Positions 9,180 to 18,966 of a stretch of 35,839 bases of DNA are shown one piece after another. How positions within the stretch are numbered: position 1 is the stretch's first letter; every line of letters begins with the position of its first letter. The notes under the pieces were generated by a model. It was not told the origin of the DNA. It saw only the letters and a list, made by a program, of their open reading frames with translations, and did not search any database. The position numbers and the translations under genes were made by a program. Source of the DNA: an uncultured bacterium (GTDB lineage Bacteria > Patescibacteriota > Gracilibacteria > Absconditabacterales > Absconditicoccaceae); the NCBI GenBank assembly GCA_937906635.1, contig CALCYP010000071.1:1-35839 (forward strand), written 5' to 3'.

Positions 9180-9434
9180 ATGGACTACGAATCATTCCAA
9201 AAGTTTATGCAAAAGCATGATTTCGATGAAAATGAACTAAAAATGCTAAATGAAATCATGAAGTGATGTATCATTCCACAGAATAAGCAAAAGACAAAAA
9301 GGAAAACCTACAGTTTTAGGCTAAATGAAAATGACATGATCAAAATCAAATCCATTGCAGATATTCAAGGAATCCCATATCAGACTTTGATTGGATCAAT
9401 CATTCATCAATATACGAATGGAAATTTGAAATAA
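9180..9434 (+). CDS. Ribbon-helix-helix (CopG/BrnA-like) DNA-binding protein
   Basis: An 84-residue predicted transcriptional regulator or antitoxin. After an acidic N-terminus, residues about 43-82 form an RHH fold: a strand 'KTYSFRLNENDM', a helix 'IKIKSIADIQ' and then 'GIPYQTLIGSIIHQY'. The GIPYQTLI signature is typical of the CopG_antitoxin/BrnA group. One internal TGA encodes Gly (MKGCIIP). No BrnT-like toxin is visible on either side, so this looks like a solitary regulator or an orphan antitoxin. It is divergent from nrdD; a role in nrd control is conceivable but unsupported. Confidence 0.75.
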
Positions 9435-9520
9435 GCTGAATTATCCAAAATATTTGTTGTTTTATTATTTTCCTAAAAAATATCTTCAATCTCGTATTTA
9501 TAATACTTTATATGTTTTTT

Positions 9521-9594
9521 TAAAACAAAAATGTGTGGTATTTCGTAGTCATGAACTACTATTTATACATATTTTAGCCACACATTTTCGCAAT
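9521..9594 (-). ncRNA. RNA-like element B, copy 2
   Basis: Minus-sense copy of the 4449-4520 element. The 23-nt 5' block is identical. Outer stem AAAATGTGTGG (9588-9578) pairs perfectly with CCACACATTTT (9538-9528), inner TAGT/ACTA is conserved, and a T-rich tail follows. It starts 25 nt past the stop of the 2-TM protein gene (9619-9867), so it could act as that gene's 3' end or terminator. The two copies lie in inverted orientation around the nrdG-nrdD block. Confidence 0.5.
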
Positions 9595-9618
9595 TAACTC
9601 TAATCTTTGTATGTAGAA

Positions 9619-9867
9619 TTACAATAAATCTTTTAAGTTTCAATCATAAATTATCAATATTCATACTCATATAATGAAACACACAATATCACTCAAAAGT
9701 TGATTATCTGGGAAAATATATAAATCACATAAATCCCACACTGCTCTCCAAATCATAATTACACAAATACAAATCACCAAAATACTTCCATTTGGATTTA
9801 AAGCTCTTCTCAACCTTTTTCTGGTTTTTAAAAGAATATTTTTTAATTTTCAAGTTTGTGTTTTCAT
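9619..9867 (-). CDS. Small two-helix membrane protein
   Basis: 82 residues. A basic N-terminus (KTRKRLRRALNP) precedes TM helix 1 (about 26-43). A short loop 'WDLCDLYIFPDNQLLS' follows, then TM helix 2 (about 57-73). The WDLxDxYxFPxN segment looks conserved-family-like, but I cannot attach a function. Glycines at two positions are TGA, so the gene would be missed with standard decoding. It is followed by element B copy 2. Confidence 0.65.
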
Positions 9868-9888
9868 ATTTTAATAAGATTATATAAA

Positions 9889-10665
9889 TTAAGCAGCTAT
9901 TTTATTGTCCGATAATGGCACTATATGCAACCATGCAGGAGAACCTTGACCATCTCTTAATTCTCTAAAATAACTTATAGCTGGAAAACATAAACGATAT
10001 CACTTTTCTCATAATTTCTCATTTATAGTATCAAACAACTTTCAAATGTCGTACTCATCATAGTCTGCTTCATCAAAAAATTCTCTCATAATTGTGTTAT
10101 TTTGTATATCAATAGAATTCAATTTTAGTTCCTCTTTATCATCTGGATGATTTTGTTTAAAAGTTTCCAACATCTTTATAAAATCATCTGAGCACTCTTT
10201 TGCTTTATCATCTATATATTTCTCTCTGATTTCATCTCCATCTTTAAATGAAAGCTCTAAATATGCAGAATCCATACTAGATGATGGATCAAAATAGGAA
10301 GCTGACGGCCTTGACATAGATAATCAAAATGCTTCAAAGCTATCTCTCAAATATCAAAATAATTTCATTTTATCTTCCATGTCATCTTTCCCTTTCTTCA
10401 AAAATTCTTTAATTTCTTTTCTTCATTCTGGTATATCAAAACTATACAAATTAAAATTTTCTTTGAGAGGGTGTTTTTCTTTCAAAGACATAAAGACTTC
10501 TCTCAATTTAGTAGCGCACATTTCTGCTGATTGTTTCGCAGCTTTTTCATCATTCAGAGTCTCTAAAAGCTCAGAATTAGCTATAGGCAGTGCCTTTGTC
10601 TGTTTTCTTTTATCATGTAATTTTAGCACTTCCGCAGCATTTGGTAATTTTTTGTTGTTTTTCAT
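9889..10665 (-). CDS. Hypothetical soluble protein
   Basis: 258 residues, charged, with no signal peptide or TM helix. It begins 'MKNNKKLPNAAEVLKLHDKR' and alternates Lys/Glu-rich helices; two or three predicted helical regions contain 'FKKG' and 'LETFKQNHPDDKEEL'. In-frame TGA at three or more sites reads as Gly (for example 'IPEGRKEI' and 'KLFGYL'), joining what look like separate ORFs. No family is recognised. It reads away from the repeat cluster at 10833-11218. Confidence 0.7.
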
Positions 10666-10832
10666 TGTAAAATATTAATGATATAAAATAATGATATAAA
10701 ACATCATATCACATATTATATATAATATTTTTTATTTGTCAAATTTTCTGATATTTTTTTATCACGATAATACCTATGTTTTCAGACTTTTTGAAAAAAA
10801 GTGCATTTTTTTGAAAATTTTTTTGAAAATTT

Positions 10833-11218
10833 GTCATTTCGAACCTAATTTTGTTTCTGACCCTGGATTGGGTTTTACCACCCTGGTTAATCGTTGTTGA
10901 AAATGACACCTTTTCGTCATTCTGAAGGAGTGAAACGACTGAAGAATCTAAATTAACGTTTATAGATTTTTCTCTGCTGAAGCCGAGCACGGCGCTATCG
11001 CTCAGAATGACACACTTTCGTCATTTCGAATTTATGCCGCTATGCGGTACGAATGTGAGAAATCCACTGCCATGTCATTTCGAACGCAGTGAGAAATCCA
11101 TCACATAAATGTTCCCCTTTTTAAAGGGGATGTCACAAAGTGACAGAGGATTTTTTTTGGATTTCTTGTCGTTTCACTCCTCGAAATGACGCCCCTCGTC
11201 ATTTCGAACGTAGTGTTC
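10833..11218. repeat. Cluster of palindromic repeats
   Basis: This 687-base gap (10666-11352) is mostly occupied by at least four 'GTCATTTCGAACG...GAGAAATCC' type units in both orientations (10833, 11021, 11072 and 11196 forward; 11169-11190 reversed) and smaller hairpins such as CCCCTTTTAAAGGGG. GC content is clearly above the flanks. An open frame at 10739-10990 (minus) is made of repeat sequence and is not called as a gene. Confidence 0.75.
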
Positions 11219-11329
11219 CTGACCCATTATTAAGTACAATTATAAAGAAAATCAAAGAGGAAGCATAAAAAAAGGTAGCTAAATAACTTAATATGAATTT
11301 GATAAAAAAATAAAAAAATATATATTAGA

Positions 11330-11335
11330 TATAAT
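11330..11335 (+). promoter_or_regulatory. Candidate -10 box of rarA
   Basis: TATAAT, 18 nt before the rarA ATG, preceded by an AT-rich stretch without a clear -35. A transcript start at about 11342 would leave a leader of roughly 11 nt. Confidence 0.4.
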
Positions 11336-11352
11336 TATTTACATTTTTATTA

Positions 11353-12564
11353 ATGTCAATTATGCAGGAACCTTTGGCTTTTTACCTACGTCCTGAAAAC
11401 ATTGAAGACATGGTTGGACAAGAAAAAATATTGGAAAATATCAAAACATTCATAGCGAATGGAGCCATCCCTTCCATGATTTTTTGGTGAACTCCATGAT
11501 GTGGAAAAACCACTCTTGCTTTTGTTTTATCCAAAGTTTTGAAAGCTGAATTTTATGAACTCAGTGGAGTAAAAAGCAAAAAAGAAGATTTGAATCAGAT
11601 ACTTGAACATGCAAATCAAAATAAAGCTTACTGAACAAAAACGATACTATTTCTAGATGAAATTCATCGCTGGAATAAAGCTCAGCAAGATTCATTGTTG
11701 CCATTTGTGGAAAGTGGGCTAATTACATTAATCGGTGCAACTACAGAGAATCCAAGTTTCACGATAAACAACGCTCTACTTTCTCGTTGCAAAGTACTCG
11801 TTTTTGAGCCATTGACTGAGCAGAATATCTTTGATTTTTTCAAAAAAAGTGAAGAAAAAATTTTGAGCAAATATCCAAATTTAAAATTTGATGATGAAAT
11901 TTTGAAAACAATTTCAAATCTTGCAAACTGAGATTTGAGAAATGCTTGTAATTTGCTGGAAGCAAGTATCATGCTAAGTAAAGATTGAGTGATAAGTGAG
12001 GAAATAATCAAACAAGCTTTTGGAAAACCGACATATTATGACCGTGATGGAGAAGAACATTACAATATAATTTCAGCAATCCACAAGTCGCTCCGTGACA
12101 GTGATCCGCATGCAGCTTGCTATTGGATTCAGAGGATGCTTTCTGCAGGAGAAGATCCACTTTATATCTGTCGTCGTTTACTTCGTTTCGCATCTGAAGA
12201 CATTTGACCTGCTGACAATAATGCACTACTACTTGCTAATCAGGTTTATGATGCTTGCCACAAAATCTGAATGCCAGAATGTAGAGTTTTTTTGTTTCAA
12301 CTTGCTCTATATCTCTGAAAAGCTCCAAAAAATAATATTTGCGAAAAAATTGATATGGAAACAATGGCTGATGTGAAAAAATTTTGAAATTTACCAGTTC
12401 CGATGCAAATCCGCAATGCACCAACGAAATTGATGGGAGAATTAGGATATGGAAAATGATATCAATACGCTCATGATCATCCAGAAAATCGTCAAGCAGA
12501 TTGAACTATCAAAATGGACAATCAGCACTTCCCTGATGAATTAAAAGGTAGAAGGTATTTTTAA
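11353..12564 (+). CDS. rarA: Replication-associated recombination protein A (RarA/MgsA), AAA+ ATPase
   Basis: A 403-residue AAA+ ATPase of the clamp-loader-like RarA/MgsA/Mgs1/WRNIP1 family, which acts at stalled forks and interacts with SSB. Walker A is 'GTPGCGKT' at residues 46-53, where both the first and second Gly are TGA codons. Walker B is 'FLDEIHRW' near 100-107, and sensor 1 is '[10 protein letters not shown]'. The C-terminal part carries the family signatures '[16 protein letters not shown]', '[13 protein letters not shown]', '[12 protein letters not shown]' and '[14 protein letters not shown]'. It is intact only under code 25. Its stop overlaps the stop of the convergent FkbM gene by 3 nt. 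Confidence 0.95.
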
Positions 12565-13280
12565 ATCCAGTCTAAATAAATATTTTTAATATTATTCTCT
12601 TGTATTCTTTGTTTTAACTCCCTAATTTTTTGTTTTCAATCTTTAAAAAAACGTTCATGAGTTTCCACGACTATATATTTAATATTTTTATATAATCATT
12701 CATCTATAATGTCATTAATCACATCAAATTCTGCTCATTCAATATCTAATTTCAATAAGTGGATTTTTTTTTGATTTGGTAAAATATCCCTTTTTATTAT
12801 ATCTGATAATTTCACAATATCTACCTGTACTTTGTCGGATTTTCATCATTCAATCTCAGCACACTCCTTTACAATAGTTGCTCATTGATCAAATAATTCT
12901 GTTTCATTAGAATAAAAATCCATTTTTCAATTTTTATTTGATACTGCATTTGGATAAATATGAACCATTTTATCTTCAGAATATTTTTTATTTAATAGTC
13001 TTAATGCTTGAGGATTTGGCTCAAAAGCATAAACTTCCATATTCATAAAACGAGCAATATCCGTAACCAATCAAACATTTGCTCAACAATCAATGAATAC
13101 TACATTTTCTTCTTTGGGACAAAACATATATCTATATTCTTCGGGAACATTTGCATTTTGTAACATTAACTTAAAGAATCAAAATCATTTAGGATCAACA
13201 ATAGCACCAGACAATAAAAAAATTCTGTTTATTAAATTTTTCAATCATTTTGGCAACAATTTAAATAAGAAGTAAATCAT
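12561..13280 (-). CDS. FkbM family SAM-dependent methyltransferase
   Basis: A 239-residue Rossmann-fold methyltransferase. Motif I is 'VVFIDCGANVGLVTDIARF' (about 73-91), the acidic loop is 'EVYAFEPNPQAL', and the FkbM-typical 'LLKLDIEGAEFDVI' occurs at about 181-194. An N-terminal basic/hydrophobic stretch may associate with the membrane. FkbM enzymes methylate hydroxyls on sugars or polyketides, so a role in surface glycan decoration is plausible. It is preceded by leader copy 2 with a -10/-35 pair upstream, which suggests conditional expression. It is convergent with rarA. Confidence 0.85.
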
Positions 13281-13302
13281 GTTTAAAAAATTTTTATAAA
13301 AT

Positions 13303-13403
13303 AAAAAGACGACTGATATTTATCGAGTCGCCAAACTACTGCTAATTACGTTTCTACACAACATAAAGAGCTGACAAATACCAATCGCCCTTTTATTTGT
13401 GTA
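13303..13403 (-). ncRNA. Structured leader RNA, copy 2
   Basis: Same layout as 4266-4358. P1 TACACAA (13403-13397... minus sense) pairs with TTGTGTA across the nested P2 AAAGGGC/GCTCTTT (13393-13387 / 13371-13365). The same 'GGCGATT(A/G)G' appears, then a spacer with GTAAT...GTTTGGCGACT, and the terminator stem closes with AGTCGTC plus T5. P1 bases differ completely from copy 1 while pairing is kept. It lies 23 nt upstream of the FkbM ATG. Confidence 0.6.
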
Positions 13404-13447
13404 AAAAACGAAAATTAGTTTGTAATCACAGTAATTTGGCAAATTAT

Positions 13448-13475
13448 CTTATAGGAAAATTATATATCTTTTCAA
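13448..13475 (-). promoter_or_regulatory. Promoter for leader 2 / FkbM gene
   Basis: Minus-strand -35 TTGAAA (13475-13470), 16-nt spacer, -10 TATAAG (13453-13448). The predicted start near 13441 would give a ~160-nt leader containing the structured element. Confidence 0.55.
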
Positions 13476-13555
13476 GTTTTATTTTTAGGGGTTGAAGATT
13501 TGGTAAGAATAAATAATATTTCTTTTGTTCAACAAATATTTAATTCAAAATTTAC

Positions 13556-15064
13556 ATGAAAAAATTAAAATTTTCTTTTATAAATCTTGGTTGCAATAAA
13601 AATCTAGTAGATACTCAATTTCTGCTTGGAAATATTTTTTCTCTTGCTTGAAATAATCCAAATTATGAGATAGATTACATCAATGATCCGTATGACGATG
13701 AGGTTGATTATGTGTTTTTGAATACTTGTGGATTTATCTCTTCTGGTAGAGAAGAGATGTTTGAAGAGATTGATAAATTATTAAATGCTTGAAAAAAAAT
13801 ATATTTACTTGGTTGTGCTTTGCAGTATTTTGAAACCACACTTTCCTCCTTTTTAAAGGAGGAGGACCACGAAGTGGTGGAGTCCCGCTGAAGCGGGGCC
13901 TCTGTCCTTCGGACTTCTCCCTTCCCTGCTGAAGCCGGGCACGGTAAAAAGGGAGATAATAATGAGATAGAACAATGGAAAAAAATCGTGAAAAATCCAA
14001 ATATCCATTTTCTATCATGGTCTGACTGGGATAAAATGTCAGTTGAAAATATATTGGCATGATATGATAGTAAGAAATTTTGAGAAAGTCCAATATTTAA
14101 CGGAATTAGGGCATATACAAATATAGACTATTGATTTGAATACTTGAAAATTGCTGAATGATGTAATAATCACTGTACATTCTGTATCATACCAAAAATT
14201 AGGTGAAAACAGAAATCTTTGAAAATTGAAGATGTAGTAAAACAGGCACAAGAGTTGATAAACAATGGAGTAAAAGAAATAATTTTATTGGCTCAAGATA
14301 CAAATAGATACTGATTAGACTTGTATGGTAAATCGATGCTTTTTGAATTATTGGAAGAATTAGAAAAAATTGAGTGAGATTTCATGTACAGGATTTTGTA
14401 CTTATACCCAGATATTTTGACATTGAAACATTTAGAGAAATTAAAAAAATTGAAAAAATTCATACCATACTTTGATATTCCATTACAGCACATAAATCCT
14501 GAAATTTTGAAGAAAATGTGAAGATTTTATGATAAAAATCATATTTTGAAATTATTAGATTTTATTGGTAAAAATTTTAAAGAAAAATTTGTCAGAACAA
14601 ATATTATCGTATGATTCCCATGAGAAACTGAAAAAGAATTTGATGAATTATGTGAATTTTTGAAATGATATCATTTTGACAATGTAGCACTTTTTGAGTA
14701 CCATGATGAGCCACTTGCTGAATCAAGCAAATTGGATTGAAAAGTGGATGGAAAAGAAATCCATAGGAGATTTGAGATTTTGAAATGAATAATAGAAAAA
14801 CCACCCCTAAATCCCCTCTTTGAAAAAGAGGGGACTGTTACATCAGACACCTCCTCTTTTTCAAAGAGGTGGCAGGGAGGTGATTTAGTTTGATTTATTA
14901 TGTGATTTGAGTGAAACGAAAAAGATCCTGTAATAATTGTTCGCCCATGGTTACATGCTCCTGAAATCGATGAATACGATAAAATTAAACTGAAAAATAT
15001 TAAATGAATTTTCTCTGATGATGAAAATTTAGATATTTGAAGCAAGATTCTGTATAAAAAATAA
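13556..15064 (+). CDS. rimO: Ribosomal protein uS12 methylthiotransferase RimO
   Basis: A 502-residue radical SAM enzyme that adds a methylthio group to an aspartate of ribosomal protein S12. The N-terminal UPF0004 domain has three cluster cysteines (C13 in '[10 protein letters not shown]', C58 in 'NTCGF' and C87 in 'LLGCALQ'). The radical SAM motif is 'CNNHCTFC' at 203-210, followed by 'AQDTNRYGLDLYG', 'LYLYPD' and 'YFDIPLQHI', which separate RimO from MiaB. A C-terminal TRAM-like domain ends the protein ('APEIDEY'). It is some 60 residues longer than usual because two palindromic repeats are inserted in frame (about residues 96-134 and 415-445). Confidence 0.92.
13844..13956. repeat. Palindromic repeat in frame within rimO (N-terminal)
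   Basis: Chain of hairpins: TCCTCCTTTTTAAAGGAGGA, CCACGAAGTGG, CCCGCTGAAGCGGG, GTCCTTCGGAC and an outer TCTCCCTT...AAGGGAGA. The local GC is far above the rest of rimO. The insert keeps frame and adds about 38 residues after the third cluster cysteine. Confidence 0.85.
14797..14889. repeat. Palindromic repeat in frame within rimO (before TRAM)
   Basis: Imperfect inverted repeat of about 40 bp arms. The left arm contains CCCCTCTTTGAAAAAGAGGGG and the right arm contains CCTCCTCTTTTTCAAAGAGG. It adds about 31 residues between the radical SAM and TRAM domains without breaking frame. Confidence 0.85.
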
Positions 15065-15125
15065 CAAAAGTCAAAAGAATATTCTGCATAAATGCACAAA
15101 AATTTTTTTGTATTTTATTTTTCAT

Positions 15126-15131
15126 TATAAT
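15126..15131 (+). promoter_or_regulatory. Candidate -10 box
   Basis: TATAAT, 18 nt before the ATG of the large surface-protein gene. An upstream TTGTAT at 15108 is too close (12 nt) to be a normal -35. Confidence 0.35.
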
Positions 15132-15148
15132 TATATTATGAATTTTAT

Positions 15149-18100
15149 ATGGAAAACAATATGGCAAAAATAGTTTCGTATTTTATAAAACACTTATCAA
15201 AATACCTAATATCTTTATGTTTGGTAGTTTTTTTTGTATCTTTAGCAAATGCTAATTATGAGTCATTTTTGAATGATTTAAAAAAATCGTGAATTGATAT
15301 AGAAAATATTCAATCTAGTAAAACTATATCGCGTTATACTTTGACTAAATTATTAAATAGCGTAAATTGTAAAGATTGTATAAATCCTGACTCTGATATG
15401 ATTGACAAATATACATACACACGGCGAAACAATTTTTCAGTTGGTAGAGATTTCTGAGATATCAATTATTTGTGAGGAATATACAATTGAGAATCATACT
15501 ACTACTGTGTGGCTTATGTATGAGATAATGTATGGATGAGGTGATATCCAGAATGAACAAGTCCTATCTGTAACTGAAAATTTTGTGGAAATAGAAATGT
15601 AACAGTTTGAGAATTTTTGCAAGTCGTTTTAAATATTGCAGACCAATATATATATAATGAATATGAGGTCAATCGGAAAATCATAGAAAATTGGATGAAC
15701 AATTTAACTCCCGGAAGTTATCCAGACCAATATTTAACGAACAGCGAAAAAAACACAATCAGAGAATATGCAAATCAATGAATAAACTGACCGTTGCCAA
15801 ATGAAGAAGCTTTGCAACCATATATGAAATATTGTATGTTTAATTTAGATGCATGTAATATGCAAAGTTTCTGAAAAATTTGACAATGATATTGGCCTGT
15901 AGCCGAATTAAATGTTTTGTATGACAATAATATTGTTGAATTTGAAAATTGACAAATCGATGGATTGGTGGATTGAGAATATGTACTACAAGTTTTGTAT
16001 AAATTATTTGAGATAATAGATTGTGAATTTAATTATGATTATGATTGTGATAAGCTAATCAATTCAAATGATAATTGCCCAAATGATTATAATCCAAGTC
16101 AAACCGATACAGACTGAGATGGAATTTGAGATGTATGTGATGATGATATTGACTGAGATGGTGTAAAAAATCCAGTTTGAATCGTAGATGATTTATGACA
16201 TATTGTAGTATGAAAATGGGATAATAATATGGATAATTGTCCGCTGGTAAAAAATAAAGATCAAAAAGATTCAAATAAAAACGGTGTTTGAGATGCTTGT
16301 GATGGACAAGACAACAATTTGTGAATGTATATCAAAATAAATAAAATGGATAATATTGCTCCAGCAAACGTTGAATTTGAAGCTGTAACTCAGTGAAATA
16401 TTGTCTGAAATGTGAAACGAAAATTTTCAGATGGAACCACTGCAATTTGAAACAAGGTAACTCATAAATTTACACAACCTTGACTTTATATTGCACAAGC
16501 CTTTGCACAATGAAATACGAACAATGCTATTGCGAGCACGACTATTTTGGTATGAAAAAGTGTTTCTGACAATTGGGCTATGCAAATAAATGCTTACCCT
16601 TCTAGAAATTTAGCGACACAAATATCATTCAATTTGGATACAAAATGAGATTTTGATAAATTTGAACGAAATTTTGGTGACTGAACAAAAATTGAAAAAA
16701 GAGATAACTCTGAAATATCAAAAATATTTACTACACAATGAAGTTATTTAGTTACTGTAAAATGATACAAAAATTCAGAAATTGTAGCTGTTGCTAGTAT
16801 AATTATTTGAGCATGAAAAAACACCTTTTGAGCTAAAATGAATATCAGTGAATTAAATCCAAATGTATGAAATAACATAATACTATCTACAAGCATTGAT
16901 GGCATAAAAGAATCTGATATAAAAAATATTGCTCGAAATTTTTGAGATGGAAACGAAGTAAGAACAAAGACATTGGCTACTCAGCACAGTTTTTCTAAAA
17001 TTTGAAAACATGTGATTTCACAAACTATCACATTAAATGATTGATATACTGTACAAAATTATTTAACCGTATATACTAGAGACAAAGATATTGAAAATTC
17101 ATATGCTATCCAAGAAACAATAGATGTCTTAGTTTGATCTGTATGATTTTCAAAAAATTTCACTGATACAAAAATTTGAGCTTTGCCAAATATTTTAATT
17201 ACATTAAATAAATATAAAGAATGACGTGTAGATAGATCATATGAATGATTAAATCTTTGGCCAAAAAATAATAGTTTTAAATATAATATATGATGAATTT
17301 ATTACCCAAAATTTTCTGTATTTGTAAATGAGTGTATTGATTTGGAAACAATTTCTACTGTAGTAGCTACTCAACAAGATATATGTTTTGAGTCTAAAAC
17401 GCAATGAACATTATCAAAATTTTCATGTGATATGGATAATGATTGAATACCTGACATATGTGATGACGATATAGATTGAGATTGAATAAAAAATTTGATT
17501 TGAATAATAAAATATGAAAATCCAGACTGCTCGATCACATCTGAAAATATAAATTGAGATATTTTCTTATCTCACAAAAATATTTGTAGTTTAGACAACT
17601 GTCCGATATTTGCTAATGAATCACAATTAGATGTAAACAACAACTGATTTGGTGATGCCTGTGATACTATAGCAAATGAAATAGCGAAGAATCTGAACAA
17701 CTGATGAAATAGTAATTTATCAAATAATGTTGATTCAGATAACGATGGTATCATTGACGCGTTGGATTTGTGTGTAAACATCCCTGAAACCTATAATTGA
17801 ATACAAGATATAGATGGTTGTCCTGAAATTGGATTAAATAATAACTGTACTGTAAACAACTATAAATACTATGATTACGATTTTTGGGATAATTGAATTT
17901 GAAATTGAACATGAAACTGAACTGGAAACTGAAATTGAACTTGAATTGGTCCAATTATTCCTCCATGCGTATGATTTAATTGTCCTGCATGTCTATGAAA
18001 TATTCAAAATTGTTATATTATTCCTAACAATCCTGATGACCCAATCCCTGGATGCTCTTGATCTAATTGCAATAATATTTGTACTTGAAATGTCCAAAAT

Positions 18101-18925
18101 TGTCCTTCTTGTAACTGAGACCCTCTTTGTGAATTATGTCTCCAAAATCCTGAAACTTGTGCTTCTTGGTCTGGTTGAGTTTGACCTTATAATCTAACTG
18201 CTCGGTGTGAACCTGATAACACACCATATTTCCGATATAATATTTCTAGTAATAATTTCTCTTTCCTAAATATTTTTACTTGATCCTGTCCTTGTAGACA
18301 ATGTCATTGGTTTGTCTCCGATTCTAATGGCATAAAGAGTATTACTGGTGATTTCCAAGTCTGCAATGATTCTTGTATTATTGATCCTGATTGACCTGAC
18401 AATCCAACTCCTCCTGACCCCTGTGAATGAAATCCTTTTTGTGAAGAATGTGAACAAAATTCAGAATATTGTATAGATATACCATCTTGACCGGGACCAA
18501 GTGATGTAATCGTACAATGCGAACCAAATTTATCCTATCATTGGAGTGGGATTAATATATCTAGTTTTTCTCTTGCCAATAGAATACCATGAGATTGCCC
18601 TTGTAGACAGTGTACATGGACTGTAATAAATTGAAGTGGTACTGTGACATCTACTTGAAACTTTCAAGTTTGTAATTTATCATGATGCGATCCGGAGGAT
18701 CCCGAAAATCCAGAAATTCCTGAAATACCTATAATACCGCCTGATATAAACTGAACAGACACTCCAATCATACCTGCTGAATGTATTCAATGTCCATGTA
18801 ATTATGCAGACTTTGCAAATGCTCTAAATATAAATGATAAAGTAAAAGCTATTCTATGGGATGATTCGATGTCTATAATATATAATCAAAGTTTTCCTAT
18901 TTACATATGAGAATTTTTAAATTAA
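15149..18925 (+). CDS. Large secreted surface protein with TSP3 Ca-binding repeats, PKD-like domains and Cys-rich repeats
   Basis: 1258 residues. A signal peptide ends near 'SLANA' (residue ~33). An N-terminal module with SLH-like features follows ('ISRYTLTKLLNSVNCKDC', 'VTVGEFLQVVLNIADQYI'). Thrombospondin type 3 repeats occur at ~309-390 ('DTDGDGIGDVCDDD') and ~758-904. Two or three PKD-like segments lie between (~398-660; 'RNFGDGTKIEKR', 'RNFGDGNEV'). An Asn/Gly/Thr tract (~911-934) leads to a C-terminal part with two copies of a Cys-rich module (~994-1074 and ~1098-1177), joined by Pro/Asp linkers. Dozens of glycines are TGA, including most in the TSP3 Ca-binding loops. This is an adhesin or envelope-stalk architecture; the ligand is unknown. 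A terminator follows directly. Confidence 0.85.
17883..17952 (+). repeat. Low-complexity Gly/Asn/Thr tract written mainly with TGA
   Basis: Repeats of Asn-Gly and Thr-Gly in which nearly every glycine codon is TGA, forming a flexible linker after the second TSP3 block. It would contain about ten stops in the standard code. Confidence 0.8.
18128..18677 (+). repeat. Tandem Cys-rich module (two copies) inside the surface-protein gene
   Basis: Copies at about 18128-18369 and 18440-18677. Both share CE(L/E)C...C, (R/Q)CEP, the CPCRQC(H/T)W cluster and G(D/N)FQVCN in the same order and spacing. I do not recognise the module. Confidence 0.75.
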
Positions 18926-18926
18926 A

Positions 18927-18954
18927 AAAATCCCGCATATTAAAGCGGGATTTT
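18927..18954. terminator. Bidirectional terminator
   Basis: Perfect 10-bp stem AAAATCCCGC / GCGGGATTTT with an 8-nt loop, A and T runs on both sides. It lies between the convergent large surface-protein gene and the 18967 membrane-protein gene. Confidence 0.85.
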
Positions 18955-18966
18955 GTATATTAGATT

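Noticed and set aside
10739..10990. Minus-strand 83-codon open frame
   Set aside because: It consists largely of palindromic repeat sequence, and its composition mirrors the repeat, not a protein.
13734..15099. Minus-strand open frames opposite rimO
   Set aside because: They are antisense shadows of rimO and its palindromic inserts. The plus-strand frame carries all RimO motifs.
17883..18700. CRISPR-like or tandem DNA repeats
   Set aside because: The periodicity is at the protein level (Asn-Gly linker and two Cys-rich modules). There is no identical repeat/spacer pattern, and no CRISPR array was seen anywhere in the window.
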